Assembly (NCBI GenBank): GCA_040388605.1
Contig: JAZKBN010000011.1
Span: 1-48,539 of the forward strand
DNA length: 48,539 bases
Reading direction: 5' to 3'
From: JAZKBN01 sp040388605
Lineage (GTDB): Bacteria; Bacteroidota; Bacteroidia; Cytophagales; Flexibacteraceae
Shown: positions 26,704 to 34,991 of the stretch, in pieces
Layout of the letters: each line of letters starts with the position of its first letter
Numbering within the stretch: the first letter of the stretch is position 1
Made by a program: the position numbers and the translations under genes
The notes under the pieces: generated by a model
What the model saw: only the letters and a program-made list of their open reading frames with translations
The model's database searches: none
Told to the model about the DNA's origin: nothing

Positions 26704-27124
26704 ATGCCTACCATTCAGCAGTTAGTAAGAAAAGGCAGAGAAACACTGGTAACCAAGTCGAAATCTCCGGCGCTGGACAGTTGTCCTCAGCGTCGCGGGG
26801 TTTGCACCCGTGTTTACACTACCACGCCCAAGAAGCCTAACTCGGCCATGCGCAAAGTGGCTCGTGTGCGTCTAAGCAACAACCGTGAAGTTAACGCCTA
26901 CATTCCGGGCGAAGGACACAACCTTCNNNNNNNNNNTTATCCGTGGTGGTCGTGTTAAAGATCTTCCGGGTGTTCGTTACCACATAATTCGTGGCGCCTT
27001 AGATACAGCCGGTGTTAAAGGTCGTTTACAGAGCCGTTCAAAATACGGCGCTAAGCGTCCGAAACCGGGCCAGGCAGCAGCAGCCGGAAAAGGCGCACCT
27101 GCTAAAGGCGGCAAAAAGAAATAA
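26704..27124 (+). CDS. rpsL: 30S ribosomal protein uS12, interrupted by an N gap
   Basis: The decoding-centre protein of the small subunit. It begins MPTIQQLVRKGRETLVTKSK, carries CPQRRGVCTRVYTTTPKKPN (wild type at the streptomycin-associated lysine) and continues after the gap with RGGRVKDLPGVRYHIIRGAL. The end is an alanine/lysine-rich extension (PGQAAAAGKGAPAKGGKKK), longer than in E. coli but common in Bacteroidota. Ten N at 26927-26936 break the frame. In uS12 seven residues (QEHSVIL in E. coli) separate GEGHNL from IRGGR, so 18 bases are missing rather than 10. The gene is intact apart from the gap. It is the first gene of the str operon here. Confidence 0.97.
26927..26936. other. Assembly gap (10 N) inside rpsL
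   Basis: Placeholder of ten N. Comparison with the invariant uS12 sequence predicts a true missing length of 18 bases. Confidence 0.95.
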
Positions 27125-27201
27125 GCTGATCCGCGCTTAAGGCCGGGAGCTTGTCTCAAAAATTCTGAAATATTCATAAAAGCACAAATTAAACCCTTCC
27201 A

Positions 27202-27669
27202 ATGAGAAAGGCTAAACCTAAGAAGCGCTACATTCTGCCTGATCCTAAATTTAAGGATACCCTGGTAACCCGCTTCGTTAATAACCTAATGTTTGATGGT
27301 AAAAAGGCAACTGCCTATACCATATTTTACGATGCCTGCGCGCTGGTAGAAAAACGTACCAACGACAACGGTCTCGAACTTTGGAAAAAAGCGCTGGCCA
27401 ACATCAGCCCCAGCGTGGAAGTACGCAGCCGCCGTGTAGGTGGCGCCAACTTCCAGGTGCCAAGCGAGGTACGTCCTGATCGTAAAATTTCCCTGGGCAT
27501 TAAGTGGCTTATCAAGTATGCTCGTCTTCGCGGCGAAAAAACCATGATGGAGCGCTTAGCCGGTGAAATTATTGCTGCCGGTAAGGGCGAAGGCGCTGCC
27601 GTGAAAAAGAAAGACGATACCCACCGTATGGCGGAGGCCAACAAGGCATTCTCACATTTCAAATTCTAA
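27202..27669 (+). CDS. rpsG: 30S ribosomal protein uS7
   Basis: A 155-residue primary 16S rRNA-binding protein of the head of the small subunit. It starts MRKAKPKKRYILPDPKF and has the family core NNLMFDGKKATAYTIFYDAC, VEVRSRRVGGANFQVPSEVR and a C-terminal KKDDTHRMAEANKAFSHF. Length is normal. It lies 77 bases after rpsL and four bases before the fusA start, and the intervening bases contain no terminator, so the genes are co-transcribed. Confidence 0.98.
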   Translation: MRKAKPKKRYILPDPKFKDTLVTRFVNNLMFDGKKATAYTIFYDACALVEKRTNDNGLELWKKALANISPSVEVRSRRVGGANFQVPSEVRPDRKISLGIKWLIKYARLRGEKTMMERLAGEIIAAGKGEGAAVKKKDDTHRMAEANKAFSHFKF

Positions 27670-27673
27670 TACA

Positions 27674-29812
27674 TTGGCTAAGACTGATTTAAAATACCTT
27701 CGCAATATTGGTATCATGGCGCACATAGATGCGGGCAAGACTACCACCAGCGAGCGTATACTATACTATACAGGTAAAACCCATAAGATTGGCGAAGTGC
27801 ACGAAGGTGCCGCTACTATGGACTGGATGGAGCAGGAGCAGGAACGTGGTATCACCATTACCTCTGCAGCCACCACAACCCAGTGGAACTACCCTACCAT
27901 TCAGGGCGAGTTTACACCGGATACCAAAACTTACAAAATTAACCTGATTGACACCCCCGGCCACGTGGATTTCACCGTAGAGGTGGAACGTTCACTGCGT
28001 GTTCTTGATGGTGCAGTTGCTTTGTTCTGCGCCGTTTCAGGTGTTGAGCCGCAAAGCGAAACCGTTTGGCGTCAGGCTAATAAATACAACGTTCCCCGTA
28101 TAGGGTTCGTAAACAAAATGGACCGTGCCGGCGCCGATTTCTTTAACGTTGTTAAGGAAATTCGTGAGCGCCTGGGCGCCAAGCCTGTGCCTCTTCAGGT
28201 ACCTATCGGCGCTGAAGACACTTTCAAAGGTGTAGTGGATTTGCTTACCGGCAAAGCCATGATTTGGAATGAGAAAGACGAAGGTCGTACTTATACAGAA
28301 ATCCCGGTTCCGGCTGATTTGGTTGACACCGTTGCTGAGTGGCGTGCATTCCTTGTGGAAAGCGTTGCTGAGTACGATGACAAATTGCTTGAAAAATTCT
28401 TTGATAATCCGGACAGCATCTCTCGCGAGGAGCTGATGGAGGCTATTCGCCGTGCTGTTATCGACATGACCATTACCCCTATTCTTTGTGGCTCTGCCTT
28501 CAAGAACAAGGGTGTGCAAACCATGCTCGATGCCGTTATAGCATACCTGCCTTCTCCTATGGATATGCCGCCAATTACAGGCGTAAATCCTGATACCGAG
28601 CTTGAGGAAGTTCGTTTGCCTGATGAAAACGCACCGTTCGCGGCGCTTGCTTTCAAAATTGCAACCGATCCCTTCGTTGGCCGTCTTTGCTTCTTCCGTG
28701 TTTACTCCGGTCACCTCGACAGCGGTTCATACGTGCTGAACATGCGTACAGGCAAACGCGAGCGTATTTCGCGCCTGATGCAAATGCACAGCAACAAGCA
28801 AAACCCTATCGACCGTGTTGAAGCGGGAGATATTGCCGCAGGTATCGGCTTTAAAGATATCAAAACCGGCGATACGCTTGTGTTTGAAGATGCACCAATT
28901 GTTCTTGAAAGCATGAGCTTCCCTGAGCCTGTAATTGGTTACGCCATCGAGCCCAAGAAATCTGCTGACCTTGATAAATTCAGCAATGCTATTACCAAGC
29001 TTATAGAAGAAGACCCTACCCTGCGTGTGGAAACAGACCAGGAGACAGGCCAGACTATTATGCGCGGTATGGGCGAGCTTCACCTTGAAATCATTATCGA
29101 CCGTATGCGTCGTGAATTCAAGGTTGAAATTAACCAGGGTGCACCCCAGGTTGCTTACAAAGAAGCGCTTACTAAGAGCACTGAGCACCGCGAGGTTTAC
29201 AAGAAACAAACAGGTGGTCGCGGTAAATTCGCTGACATCGTGTTTGAGCTTGGTCCCCGTGAAGATGGTAAAGAAGGTTTGGAATTCGTTAACAACATTG
29301 TTGGCGGCGTAATTCCTAAAGAATTCATTACCCCAATCCAAAAAGGCTTCGAGGAAGGTATGAAACAAGGCGTTCTTGCCGGTTTCCCGATGGACAGCAT
29401 GAAAGTGCGTATATTCCACGGTTCTTACCACGATGTCGATTCAGATGCGCTTAGCTTTGAATTGGCTGCCAAAATTGGGTACAAAGAAGCAGCGCGTAAT
29501 GCAGGCCCTAAATTAATGGAGCCTATCATGAGCGTTGAAGTTACCACTCCTGATGAATACACAGGCCCGGTAACCGGCGATTTGAACCGTCGTCGCGGAA
29601 TCATGAAAGGTATGGACAGCAAAGCAGGCGCACAAATTGTGAAAGCAGATGTGCCGCTTAGCGAACTGTTCGGATACGTAACTGACCTCCGTACAATCAG
29701 CAGTGGCCGTGCTTCGGCCAGCCTTACCTTCTCGCATTATGAGTTCATGCCGAACAGTCTTGCAGAAGGCGTAGTAACGAAAATGAAAGGTGCAGCCGCT
29801 CACCACAACTAA
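27674..29812 (+). CDS. fusA: Elongation factor G, with TTG start
   Basis: The translocation GTPase, 712 residues. All G motifs are intact: AHIDAGKTTTSERI (P-loop), RGITITSAA (switch I), DTPGHVDFT, NKMDRAGAD and CGSAF. The tail includes GRASASLTFSHYEFMP. The start codon must be TTG at 27674, because the essential N-terminus (AKTDLKYLRNIGIMAHIDAG) lies upstream of the first ATG in this frame (27716) and no in-frame ATG precedes it. The gene begins four bases after the rpsG stop, so translational coupling is likely. It is the standard fusA of the str operon rather than a fusA2 paralogue. Confidence 0.98.
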   Translation: MAKTDLKYLRNIGIMAHIDAGKTTTSERILYYTGKTHKIGEVHEGAATMDWMEQEQERGITITSAATTTQWNYPTIQGEFTPDTKTYKINLIDTPGHVDFTVEVERSLRVLDGAVALFCAVSGVEPQSETVWRQANKYNVPRIGFVNKMDRAGADFFNVVKEIRERLGAKPVPLQVPIGAEDTFKGVVDLLTGKAMIWNEKDEGRTYTEIPVPADLVDTVAEWRAFLVESVAEYDDKLLEKFFDNPDSISREELMEAIRRAVIDMTITPILCGSAFKNKGVQTMLDAVIAYLPSPMDMPPITGVNPDTELEEVRLPDENAPFAALAFKIATDPFVGRLCFFRVYSGHLDSGSYVLNMRTGKRERISRLMQMHSNKQNPIDRVEAGDIAAGIGFKDIKTGDTLVFEDAPIVLESMSFPEPVIGYAIEPKKSADLDKFSNAITKLIEEDPTLRVETDQETGQTIMRGMGELHLEIIIDRMRREFKVEINQGAPQVAYKEALTKSTEHREVYKKQTGGRGKFADIVFELGPREDGKEGLEFVNNIVGGVIPKEFITPIQKGFEEGMKQGVLAGFPMDSMKVRIFHGSYHDVDSDALSFELAAKIGYKEAARNAGPKLMEPIMSVEVTTPDEYTGPVTGDLNRRRGIMKGMDSKAGAQIVKADVPLSELFGYVTDLRTISSGRASASLTFSHYEFMPNSLAEGVVTKMKGAAAHHN

Positions 29813-29818
29813 GATAAT

Positions 29819-30124
29819 ATGAACCAGAAGATCAGAATTAAACTTAAGTCTTTCGACCATAATCTGGTTGACAAGTCTTCCGAGAAAATCGTGAAGGCGG
29901 TGAAAGCCACGGGTGCCATAGTGAACGGCCCCATTCCTCTTCCTACAGAGAAGGAGAAATTCACCGTACTGCGCAGCCCGCACGTTAACAAAAAATCGCG
30001 CGAGCAGTTCCAACTTTGCACCTACAAGCGTGTGGTTGATATCTACAGCAGCAGCAGCAAAACTGTTGACGCCCTGATGAAACTGGACCTGCCAAGCGGT
30101 GTTGATGTAGAAATTAAAGTCTGA
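29819..30124 (+). CDS. rpsJ: 30S ribosomal protein uS10
   Basis: A 101-residue small-subunit protein, also known as the Nus factor NusE. It starts MNQKIRIKLKSFDHNLVDKS and carries GPIPLPTEKEKFTVLRSPHV, the binding loop, and KKSREQFQLCTYKRVVDI. Length is normal. It begins six bases after fusA. Normally it would be followed directly by rplC and the rest of the S10 operon. Here a strong terminator lies 35 bases after the stop, so the operon ends at rpsJ. Confidence 0.98.
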   Translation: MNQKIRIKLKSFDHNLVDKSSEKIVKAVKATGAIVNGPIPLPTEKEKFTVLRSPHVNKKSREQFQLCTYKRVVDIYSSSSKTVDALMKLDLPSGVDVEIKV

Positions 30125-30158
30125 GGCATTTCTTAAGCTTTCAAGCTTAGCGGCATAT

Positions 30159-30196
30159 AAAAAAGCCTGTCCGGTTAAATCGGGGCAGGCTTTTTT
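30159..30196. terminator. Bidirectional terminator between rpsJ and the GyrI-like gene
   Basis: AAAAAAGCCTGTCC (30159-30172) pairs with GGGCAGGCTTTTTT (30183-30196), 14 bp with one G-T wobble around a 10-base loop. It has an A-tract on one side and a T-tract on the other, so it can end rpsJ (+) and the GyrI-like gene (-). Confidence 0.92.
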
Positions 30197-30254
30197 GCGT
30201 TTTGTGGTTCCAATTCCGCTCTCGAGCTTTATCGGTAATATTACTTTGCAGGTA

Positions 30255-30743
30255 TTATTGCTTTACCCTAATCGGCAACCAAAGCTCCTCTTCGTTTTCC
30301 GGATCATCATGCTTATATTTTTCTCCCATCACAGCAAAATGCGGTCTTTCGTCTACCTCATAGTCTGATTTCGGCAGCCATTCCATAAATATATAGTGAT
30401 AGGCTTTTGTGCCTTCGCTTGCCGGGCCTTTGTAGGTAAATACGGCATACAATCCTTCCGGTGAGGTTAGAGTATCCATTCCCTCGGGTACATTGTTGAA
30501 GTCTGTTACTTCAACGGCCGCCCATTTTTCAAATTCATTTTCCGGGTTAAAGTTCACGAAATGATTCATGGGAAATACCTCCGATGAGTACAGCTCGGAA
30601 CCGATATTGTTTATTATTTCCTTCCGCCCGGGCATAAAGCTGCTCCAAAGCCCAAAGGTTTTGTTATCAATAAACGACATCGTGATGTGCTTACCTACCA
30701 GCTTTTTTTCGGCTTTTAATTCAATGCGTGGTTGCAGATTCAT
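30255..30743 (-). CDS. GyrI-like (AraC effector-binding type) small-molecule-binding protein
   Basis: A 162-residue soluble protein composed of one GyrI-like/AraC effector-binding domain. The duplicated alpha/beta half pattern is visible: an N-terminal ELKAEKKLVGKHITMSF strand pair and helix (LWSSFMPGRKEII), a middle YAVFTYKGPASEG loop, then YHYIFMEWLPKSDYEVDERP and a terminal ELWLPI strand. These proteins bind hydrophobic or cationic small molecules. No DNA-binding domain is attached, so it is a stand-alone form. It ends 58 bases from the shared terminator. Its 5' end is 75 bases from the kinase stop, so it may be read through from the kinase module, but I see no evidence that it belongs to it. 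Confidence 0.8.
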   Translation of the reverse strand: MNLQPRIELKAEKKLVGKHITMSFIDNKTFGLWSSFMPGRKEIINNIGSELYSSEVFPMNHFVNFNPENEFEKWAAVEVTDFNNVPEGMDTLTSPEGLYAVFTYKGPASEGTKAYHYIFMEWLPKSDYEVDERPHFAVMGEKYKHDDPENEEELWLPIRVKQ

Positions 30744-30818
30744 TTTTTTTAATTTGCTTTTTATTGCCTTTACTATCTGGTATCGTTATGCGGGCAATTT
30801 ATTTAATTCCGCTTTTAT

Positions 30819-32799
30819 TTACTCTTCCTTCGCTACCCTGTTATAAGGAATCGGGGTGCTTATGTTTTCTATACCAACTATTACCCACCTTGTTGTGCTG
30901 TCGAAGGTAGTTTTTTCCATGGTAAAGCGTTGGGTGTATAAGTAGTCGCCAAAGCCTGAGAGCCACATATTTGACTCAACTCTATATGCCATCCTGTTTT
31001 TAGTCTGCTTTATTTTAGGGTTTGGATATATAGCAATAATATTGGCAGCATCCAGGGCCCCGTAATTGGTATCGGCGCAAAACCAGTCTTTGCCATATTG
31101 TTCCCATTCCGGTATATAGGTGTATTGCCAGGCATTCCCGCACTCATGGTATTGAAGAGCCCGGAAATATATTCTTATTGTTTCATAGGCTGTATTACCT
31201 ATTTCATCGGCATTGTCCCTGTCAGACAGCCTGGAATCAAGCTTGTTAAAGGGTACAGTATCTGTTCGGTAATCGGCATAAGGCGCCGGAGCGGTGCCCG
31301 GAGATGTTAATGAATCTGTGGTTCCTGAGTATTCCTTTTTTTGTTCACCGGGCTTTATAAAGAAGCCAAAGCTTATAACTATAAAGGCAATAGCCCCTGC
31401 GGTTAACATTGCCCATTGCCTCTTCGTCANNNNNNNNNNCAAGGGTTTTATCTGGGTAAATAAAAGTGCTTTTGCTTTGGGGCGGGGCATAAGTCGGTTT
31501 ATTTACATTGCCCCCATCGAAATTTGCACCATTGTTATTTTTTAGGTTATCGAAGCTAAGCTCAATTTTGCTGCTGCCATGGATAATGCTGCATTGCTTT
31601 ATTTGGGTGCCGTAAGCAACAACCAGCTTTTTCCCAAGGTAATCTGCCTTCTTTATCCTGAGCGGGGTCACACCGATATTCCGGAAGGTTGAATCCATTA
31701 CTGCCGCCCCGGCAGGGTGGCTTATAATTGATATCTCTGAATCACCCGGATTATCCCCGTTGTCACTTTCAGATTTTCCACCGAATACTGCATTTTCATT
31801 AGCGTTCGCTCCGCCGGCATGGTTTTCAGGCGTTTCAAAAGAAAGAGGATTTTCTGAAATTATGGCCGGTTCCTCATTCAGGTTATCGCCTTTGGCTAAG
31901 TATGGTGCCTCAACGCTTTGGGTTCCTTGCTGCAGAAAAGTGTAAATCCTGTTCAGGTAAAACGTAAGCGCAGGCTGATTATAACCGTAAAGCTTTTTTA
32001 CCAGCTTAGATTTATGGAAAAACCTGAAATCTTCGCCGGTGAATAGAACATTATCGAGGGTATTAAAACCTCCCTGCATTATTTCCTGCCAAAGGCTTGG
32101 GTCTGTTTTAATGGCCTCAAGGGCACAGATGATAACCCAGAAAGAGAACCTGTCAATTTTCTCATCGAAATGCAGCGATGAACGGCCGGGATGCTGAAAT
32201 TCTGTTCTGCCGCGTTCCAGGTTAACTTTATTGGCGAATTCGGGTATATACATACCGTCGTAATCAATAAGCCTGAGAACGGTTTTACCTGAATCGTTCT
32301 TAGTTATAATTACGTTGCCGCATTGTATATCACCGTGACCTACTTTAAGGGCTTCAAGGCTTGCGCTGACCTGCACAATTTCTTCCTGCAGCTCTGTAAG
32401 CGCAATGGGTTCATTAAGTACCAGGCTGATGTAGTTATTCAGGAGCAGGCCGTCGAGCCATTCCATTTTAATTACCGGGAAGGCGGTATCGTTTACTTCA
32501 ATCTCGTCTTCAATAAACTCGAAATGCGTAAGCCAGCCTGGTGAAAGACCTTCCAGGTATTTCGCAATGCGGCGATAGCGTTCAATATTCTCATGCTCGG
32601 CGCTTATGAAACAGCGTATGGCATATTCCTTATCGGTACCAACGCCTTTAAAAACCACGGCATAAGAACCGGAGCCATAAGAGTAAATTCTTACCGGAAC
32701 CGTGCGCGACGGTATAAAAGTAATATCCTTTAAGGTTCTGAACGCCAGGATGCCCCGGCTCTGTATCGCCTTATTATATTCCGCAATGGTAGGAAACAT
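30819..32799 (-). CDS. Membrane-spanning Ser/Thr kinase-like protein with PEGA-like segment and extracytoplasmic domain (interrupted by N gap)
   Basis: A single protein of about 660 residues, reassembled across ten N at 31430-31439. Kinase-like domain residues are 35-290: a glycine-rich loop YGSGSYAVVFKG (41-52), HGDIQCGN with Asp157 and Asn162, and DYDG with Asp179. The lysine normally in VAIK is replaced by Arg62 (EYAIRCF). A PEGA-like strand pair follows (about 355-415, SIISHPAGAAVMDSTFRNIG). Immediately after the gap comes one hydrophobic helix (MLTAGAIAFIVISFGFF), then an extracytoplasmic domain of about 190 residues that looks NTF2-like (TIRIYFRALQYHECGNAWQY, WVIVGIENIS), tentatively. 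The frames before and after the gap differ, so the gap must be a multiple of three bases. Catalytic Asp and Mg-binding Asp are kept. Activity is plausible but unproven because of Arg62. It is the last gene of the vWA-PP2C-kinase module. Confidence 0.85.
31430..31439. other. Assembly gap (10 N) inside the kinase gene
   Basis: Placeholder of ten N between KTL and the lysine/arginine-rich lead-in (TKRQW) to the transmembrane helix. Frame continuity requires a true length divisible by three. Confidence 0.95.
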
Positions 32800-32866
32800 A
32801 AATACCCCTGTAGGTTAAAATAAAAAGAATGCTGATAGTTAAACCTGTATCAGCCATTATACCGGT

Positions 32867-34141
32867 TTACTTTTTTACCGGGCTGCCTGTTTTAGGGCTT
32901 TCCGGAGCTGTTCCCGTTTTTGCTGTCGGGGCAGGTGCGTTTGCGGGCGTGCTGCCTGCTGCCTTCGCAGGCTTTGTTTCAGCTTTGGGTTCGGGTTTTG
33001 CAACGGTTGTTTTTACATGCTCAACGCTGTCTTTACCGGTAATTTTCTCTTTAATTTTTTCAAGGCCCCCTTTAATATCAAACCCCGAAGATTCCTTTTC
33101 GGTTTTAGCCTGCTGCCCCTTGGTGCCCGCCGAGGCCATTTCTTTTAAATTGCCCATCTCATACCTGAAATAGACTATTATGCCCATATTGATTACAATA
33201 AGCCCTATAGCCAATAAAATCAGTGTTTCAAGTAATGATGCTTTTCGCTTTATGAGCCTGAGCTCATCGCTGAGGCGGCTTATGGTATTTAAAAGTTGCT
33301 GCATATCGTAATCAGAATACGGGTTGTTGGGTTCAAATACCGGTTGTTGGCCGGGTACAAATTCAATTTCCTCTTCCCTTGGGAAACTGTAGCCCTTGGG
33401 CGGCAAAAGCGCTTTAACAGTTGCAGAACCGAAATGGCTGATAATTAAAGCGCTTATATCATCTTCCTCCAACAGCTTGGCTTCCCAGTACTTTAAGCAA
33501 AACTGCTCAAAGTTTTTAAAGCTTTCAATTTGCAGGAGCTCATTTACGCATTCCGGGTTTCTGAGCAGGAGCCTGCTGAGGGCATCGGTCGCGAGTATAA
33601 TGCGGTCGTTCTTTTGAATTTTAATATTACCTGTTACAAAAAAGCCGGGTTCAGTTTCATTGGAAAGCAGCTTTTCTGTGTTCAGGAAATGGGTGTTGTT
33701 ATCAAGGTCGGCCGCATTGCTGAAGGGGAAATATTCGTTTTGACCCTGCCGAACTATAAATACATTCGAATCGCCGAGGCTTATGATTTCAGCATTTTGC
33801 TCATCTTTAAACCGAAGGCCGATGAATGTGGCCGTTGCGCCGCGTTTCAGCTTTTCACGTTCTAAAGATGCCTTGGCCGGGTTGTCGCTGAAGGTGAAAG
33901 GGCAGGCACGAAAGTCTTGCGCCGACTGCTGAAATTTCCGGATTAAGGCTTGCGGGTCAAATTCCGGTGACTTAACGAAGTCTTTGGTAATAATTTCGGC
34001 CCAAATATCAGAGTTCAGGCTTTGGGTGGTGCCGTCGGCAATGGCATAGCAAAGGTTCCCGGCATCGAAAGCGTACTTATCCTGAATGTACTTAAATTCG
34101 TAGGATGCCCGTTTATGCAGTTGTAAAATTTTTACAGCCAT
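32867..34141 (-). CDS. Membrane-anchored PP2C-like protein phosphatase
   Basis: A 424-residue protein. Residues 1-240 follow the PP2C fold: an early basic LQLHKR stretch, YAIADGTTQ with Asp36-Gly37 (metal site), KRGATATFIGL, an IISLGDSNVFIV strand with Asp124, LATDALSRLL with Asp186, and EEDDISALIISH with Asp227-Asp228. A linker and a possible coiled coil (about 275-302) precede one transmembrane helix (303-325, LETLILLAIGLIVINMGIIVYF). The last 100 residues are a low-complexity Ala/Pro/Lys/Thr tail. The active site faces the cytoplasm if the tail is outside, as expected. The start codon shares one base with the stop of the vWA gene (TAATG), indicating translational coupling. The predicted role is to dephosphorylate the partner kinase and/or vWA protein. 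Confidence 0.85.
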   Translation of the reverse strand: MAVKILQLHKRASYEFKYIQDKYAFDAGNLCYAIADGTTQSLNSDIWAEIITKDFVKSPEFDPQALIRKFQQSAQDFRACPFTFSDNPAKASLEREKLKRGATATFIGLRFKDEQNAEIISLGDSNVFIVRQGQNEYFPFSNAADLDNNTHFLNTEKLLSNETEPGFFVTGNIKIQKNDRIILATDALSRLLLRNPECVNELLQIESFKNFEQFCLKYWEAKLLEEDDISALIISHFGSATVKALLPPKGYSFPREEEIEFVPGQQPVFEPNNPYSDYDMQQLLNTISRLSDELRLIKRKASLLETLILLAIGLIVINMGIIVYFRYEMGNLKEMASAGTKGQQAKTEKESSGFDIKGGLEKIKEKITGKDSVEHVKTTVAKPEPKAETKPAKAAGSTPANAPAPTAKTGTAPESPKTGSPVKK

Positions 34142-34950
34142 TATTGCGGGGTGCCTATATTCAAAAAGTTAATAAGATCGGTTGCGTTGCCGTTGAAAAC
34201 GTAGCCCTTGGCATTGTCTTCAATGTTGTATCCTTTTTGCTGGGCAAGCCTGATCATGTTTTCGTTCAGCGGGGTCGATATATCGAAGAGCAGGCGGGCG
34301 AACCTGTCTCCGGCATCGTAAATTTCATTAGGGAAGAGCAGCCTGTCGCCGCTGCGGCTTGAAATGTGGATGTTCATAATATTCACATTGCCGTAATTGG
34401 TGCTGATGCGCCTGAGCTGGTCAGCCTCATTTTTCAGGGGCATAAAATTGGTGCCTGCATCGGTAGCTTCGCCGTCGGTTATGTTGATCACAATGGGCGG
34501 GTGGCATTCACGGTGATTGCCCCAATTTATCCAGTCGTAGCAGAGCCGGCGCGCGTTTTCGAAGGCTCTGGTCATGGGTGTTGAGCCAATGGCGTAGGGC
34601 CTTACCCAAATAGGTTTTTCGTTTTCCTGGTCAAGCGGGTAATCAAAAATGTTCTTAATGGAAACCACCCACTTATTGTACAGTTGTCCCTCCCATGCCG
34701 ATTGTACCTTGTTGCCTTCGCGCCCGTAGCCTATAACTGCCAATTCGAACCTGTTTTTAAGCTCACCGCCGTTACCGATGCAGCGAAGCCCGACTTCATA
34801 AATTACATCATTAATGGCTGCCGCCAGTTCGGCTGCCTTGCTGTGCTCCGCATTTCCGAAACGGTCGGCCATGGAGCCGCTTTGGTCAATAAGATATATA
34901 ATAAGGCAAGGGTTGGTACTGCTTATGGTAAGGTTACGTATATCAAACAT
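34141..34950 (-). CDS. von Willebrand factor A (vWA) domain protein with intact MIDAS
   Basis: A 269-residue soluble protein that is a single vWA domain. The metal-ion-dependent adhesion site is complete: DQSGS (22-26) after a hydrophobic strand (CLIIYLI), a later GSTPMTRAFENA with the MIDAS threonine, and ITDGEATD with the distal aspartate. A central VIGYGREGNKVQSAWEG segment resembles the TerY-type insert. There is no signal peptide, so it acts in the cytoplasm. In the family, vWA proteins of this kind form phosphorelay-like triads with a PP2C phosphatase and a kinase (the TerY-P group). The same arrangement is encoded here, with a one-base stop/start overlap with PP2C and 41 bases after DUF805. 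Confidence 0.92.
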   Translation of the reverse strand: MFDIRNLTISSTNPCLIIYLIDQSGSMADRFGNAEHSKAAELAAAINDVIYEVGLRCIGNGGELKNRFELAVIGYGREGNKVQSAWEGQLYNKWVVSIKNIFDYPLDQENEKPIWVRPYAIGSTPMTRAFENARRLCYDWINWGNHRECHPPIVINITDGEATDAGTNFMPLKNEADQLRRISTNYGNVNIMNIHISSRSGDRLLFPNEIYDAGDRFARLLFDISTPLNENMIRLAQQKGYNIEDNAKGYVFNGNATDLINFLNIGTPQ

Positions 34951-34991
34951 GAATTAAAGGCTGAATCGGCAGCTGTGCTTAAAATCTAAAA

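Noticed and set aside
28037..29431. Minus-strand open frames of 225 and 234 residues
   Set aside because: Antisense shadows of fusA with no domain text and no start context.
30132..30150. Inverted repeat TAAGCTT-TC-AAGCTTA after rpsJ
   Set aside because: Two-base loop and no known role. The strong terminator just downstream explains the region better.
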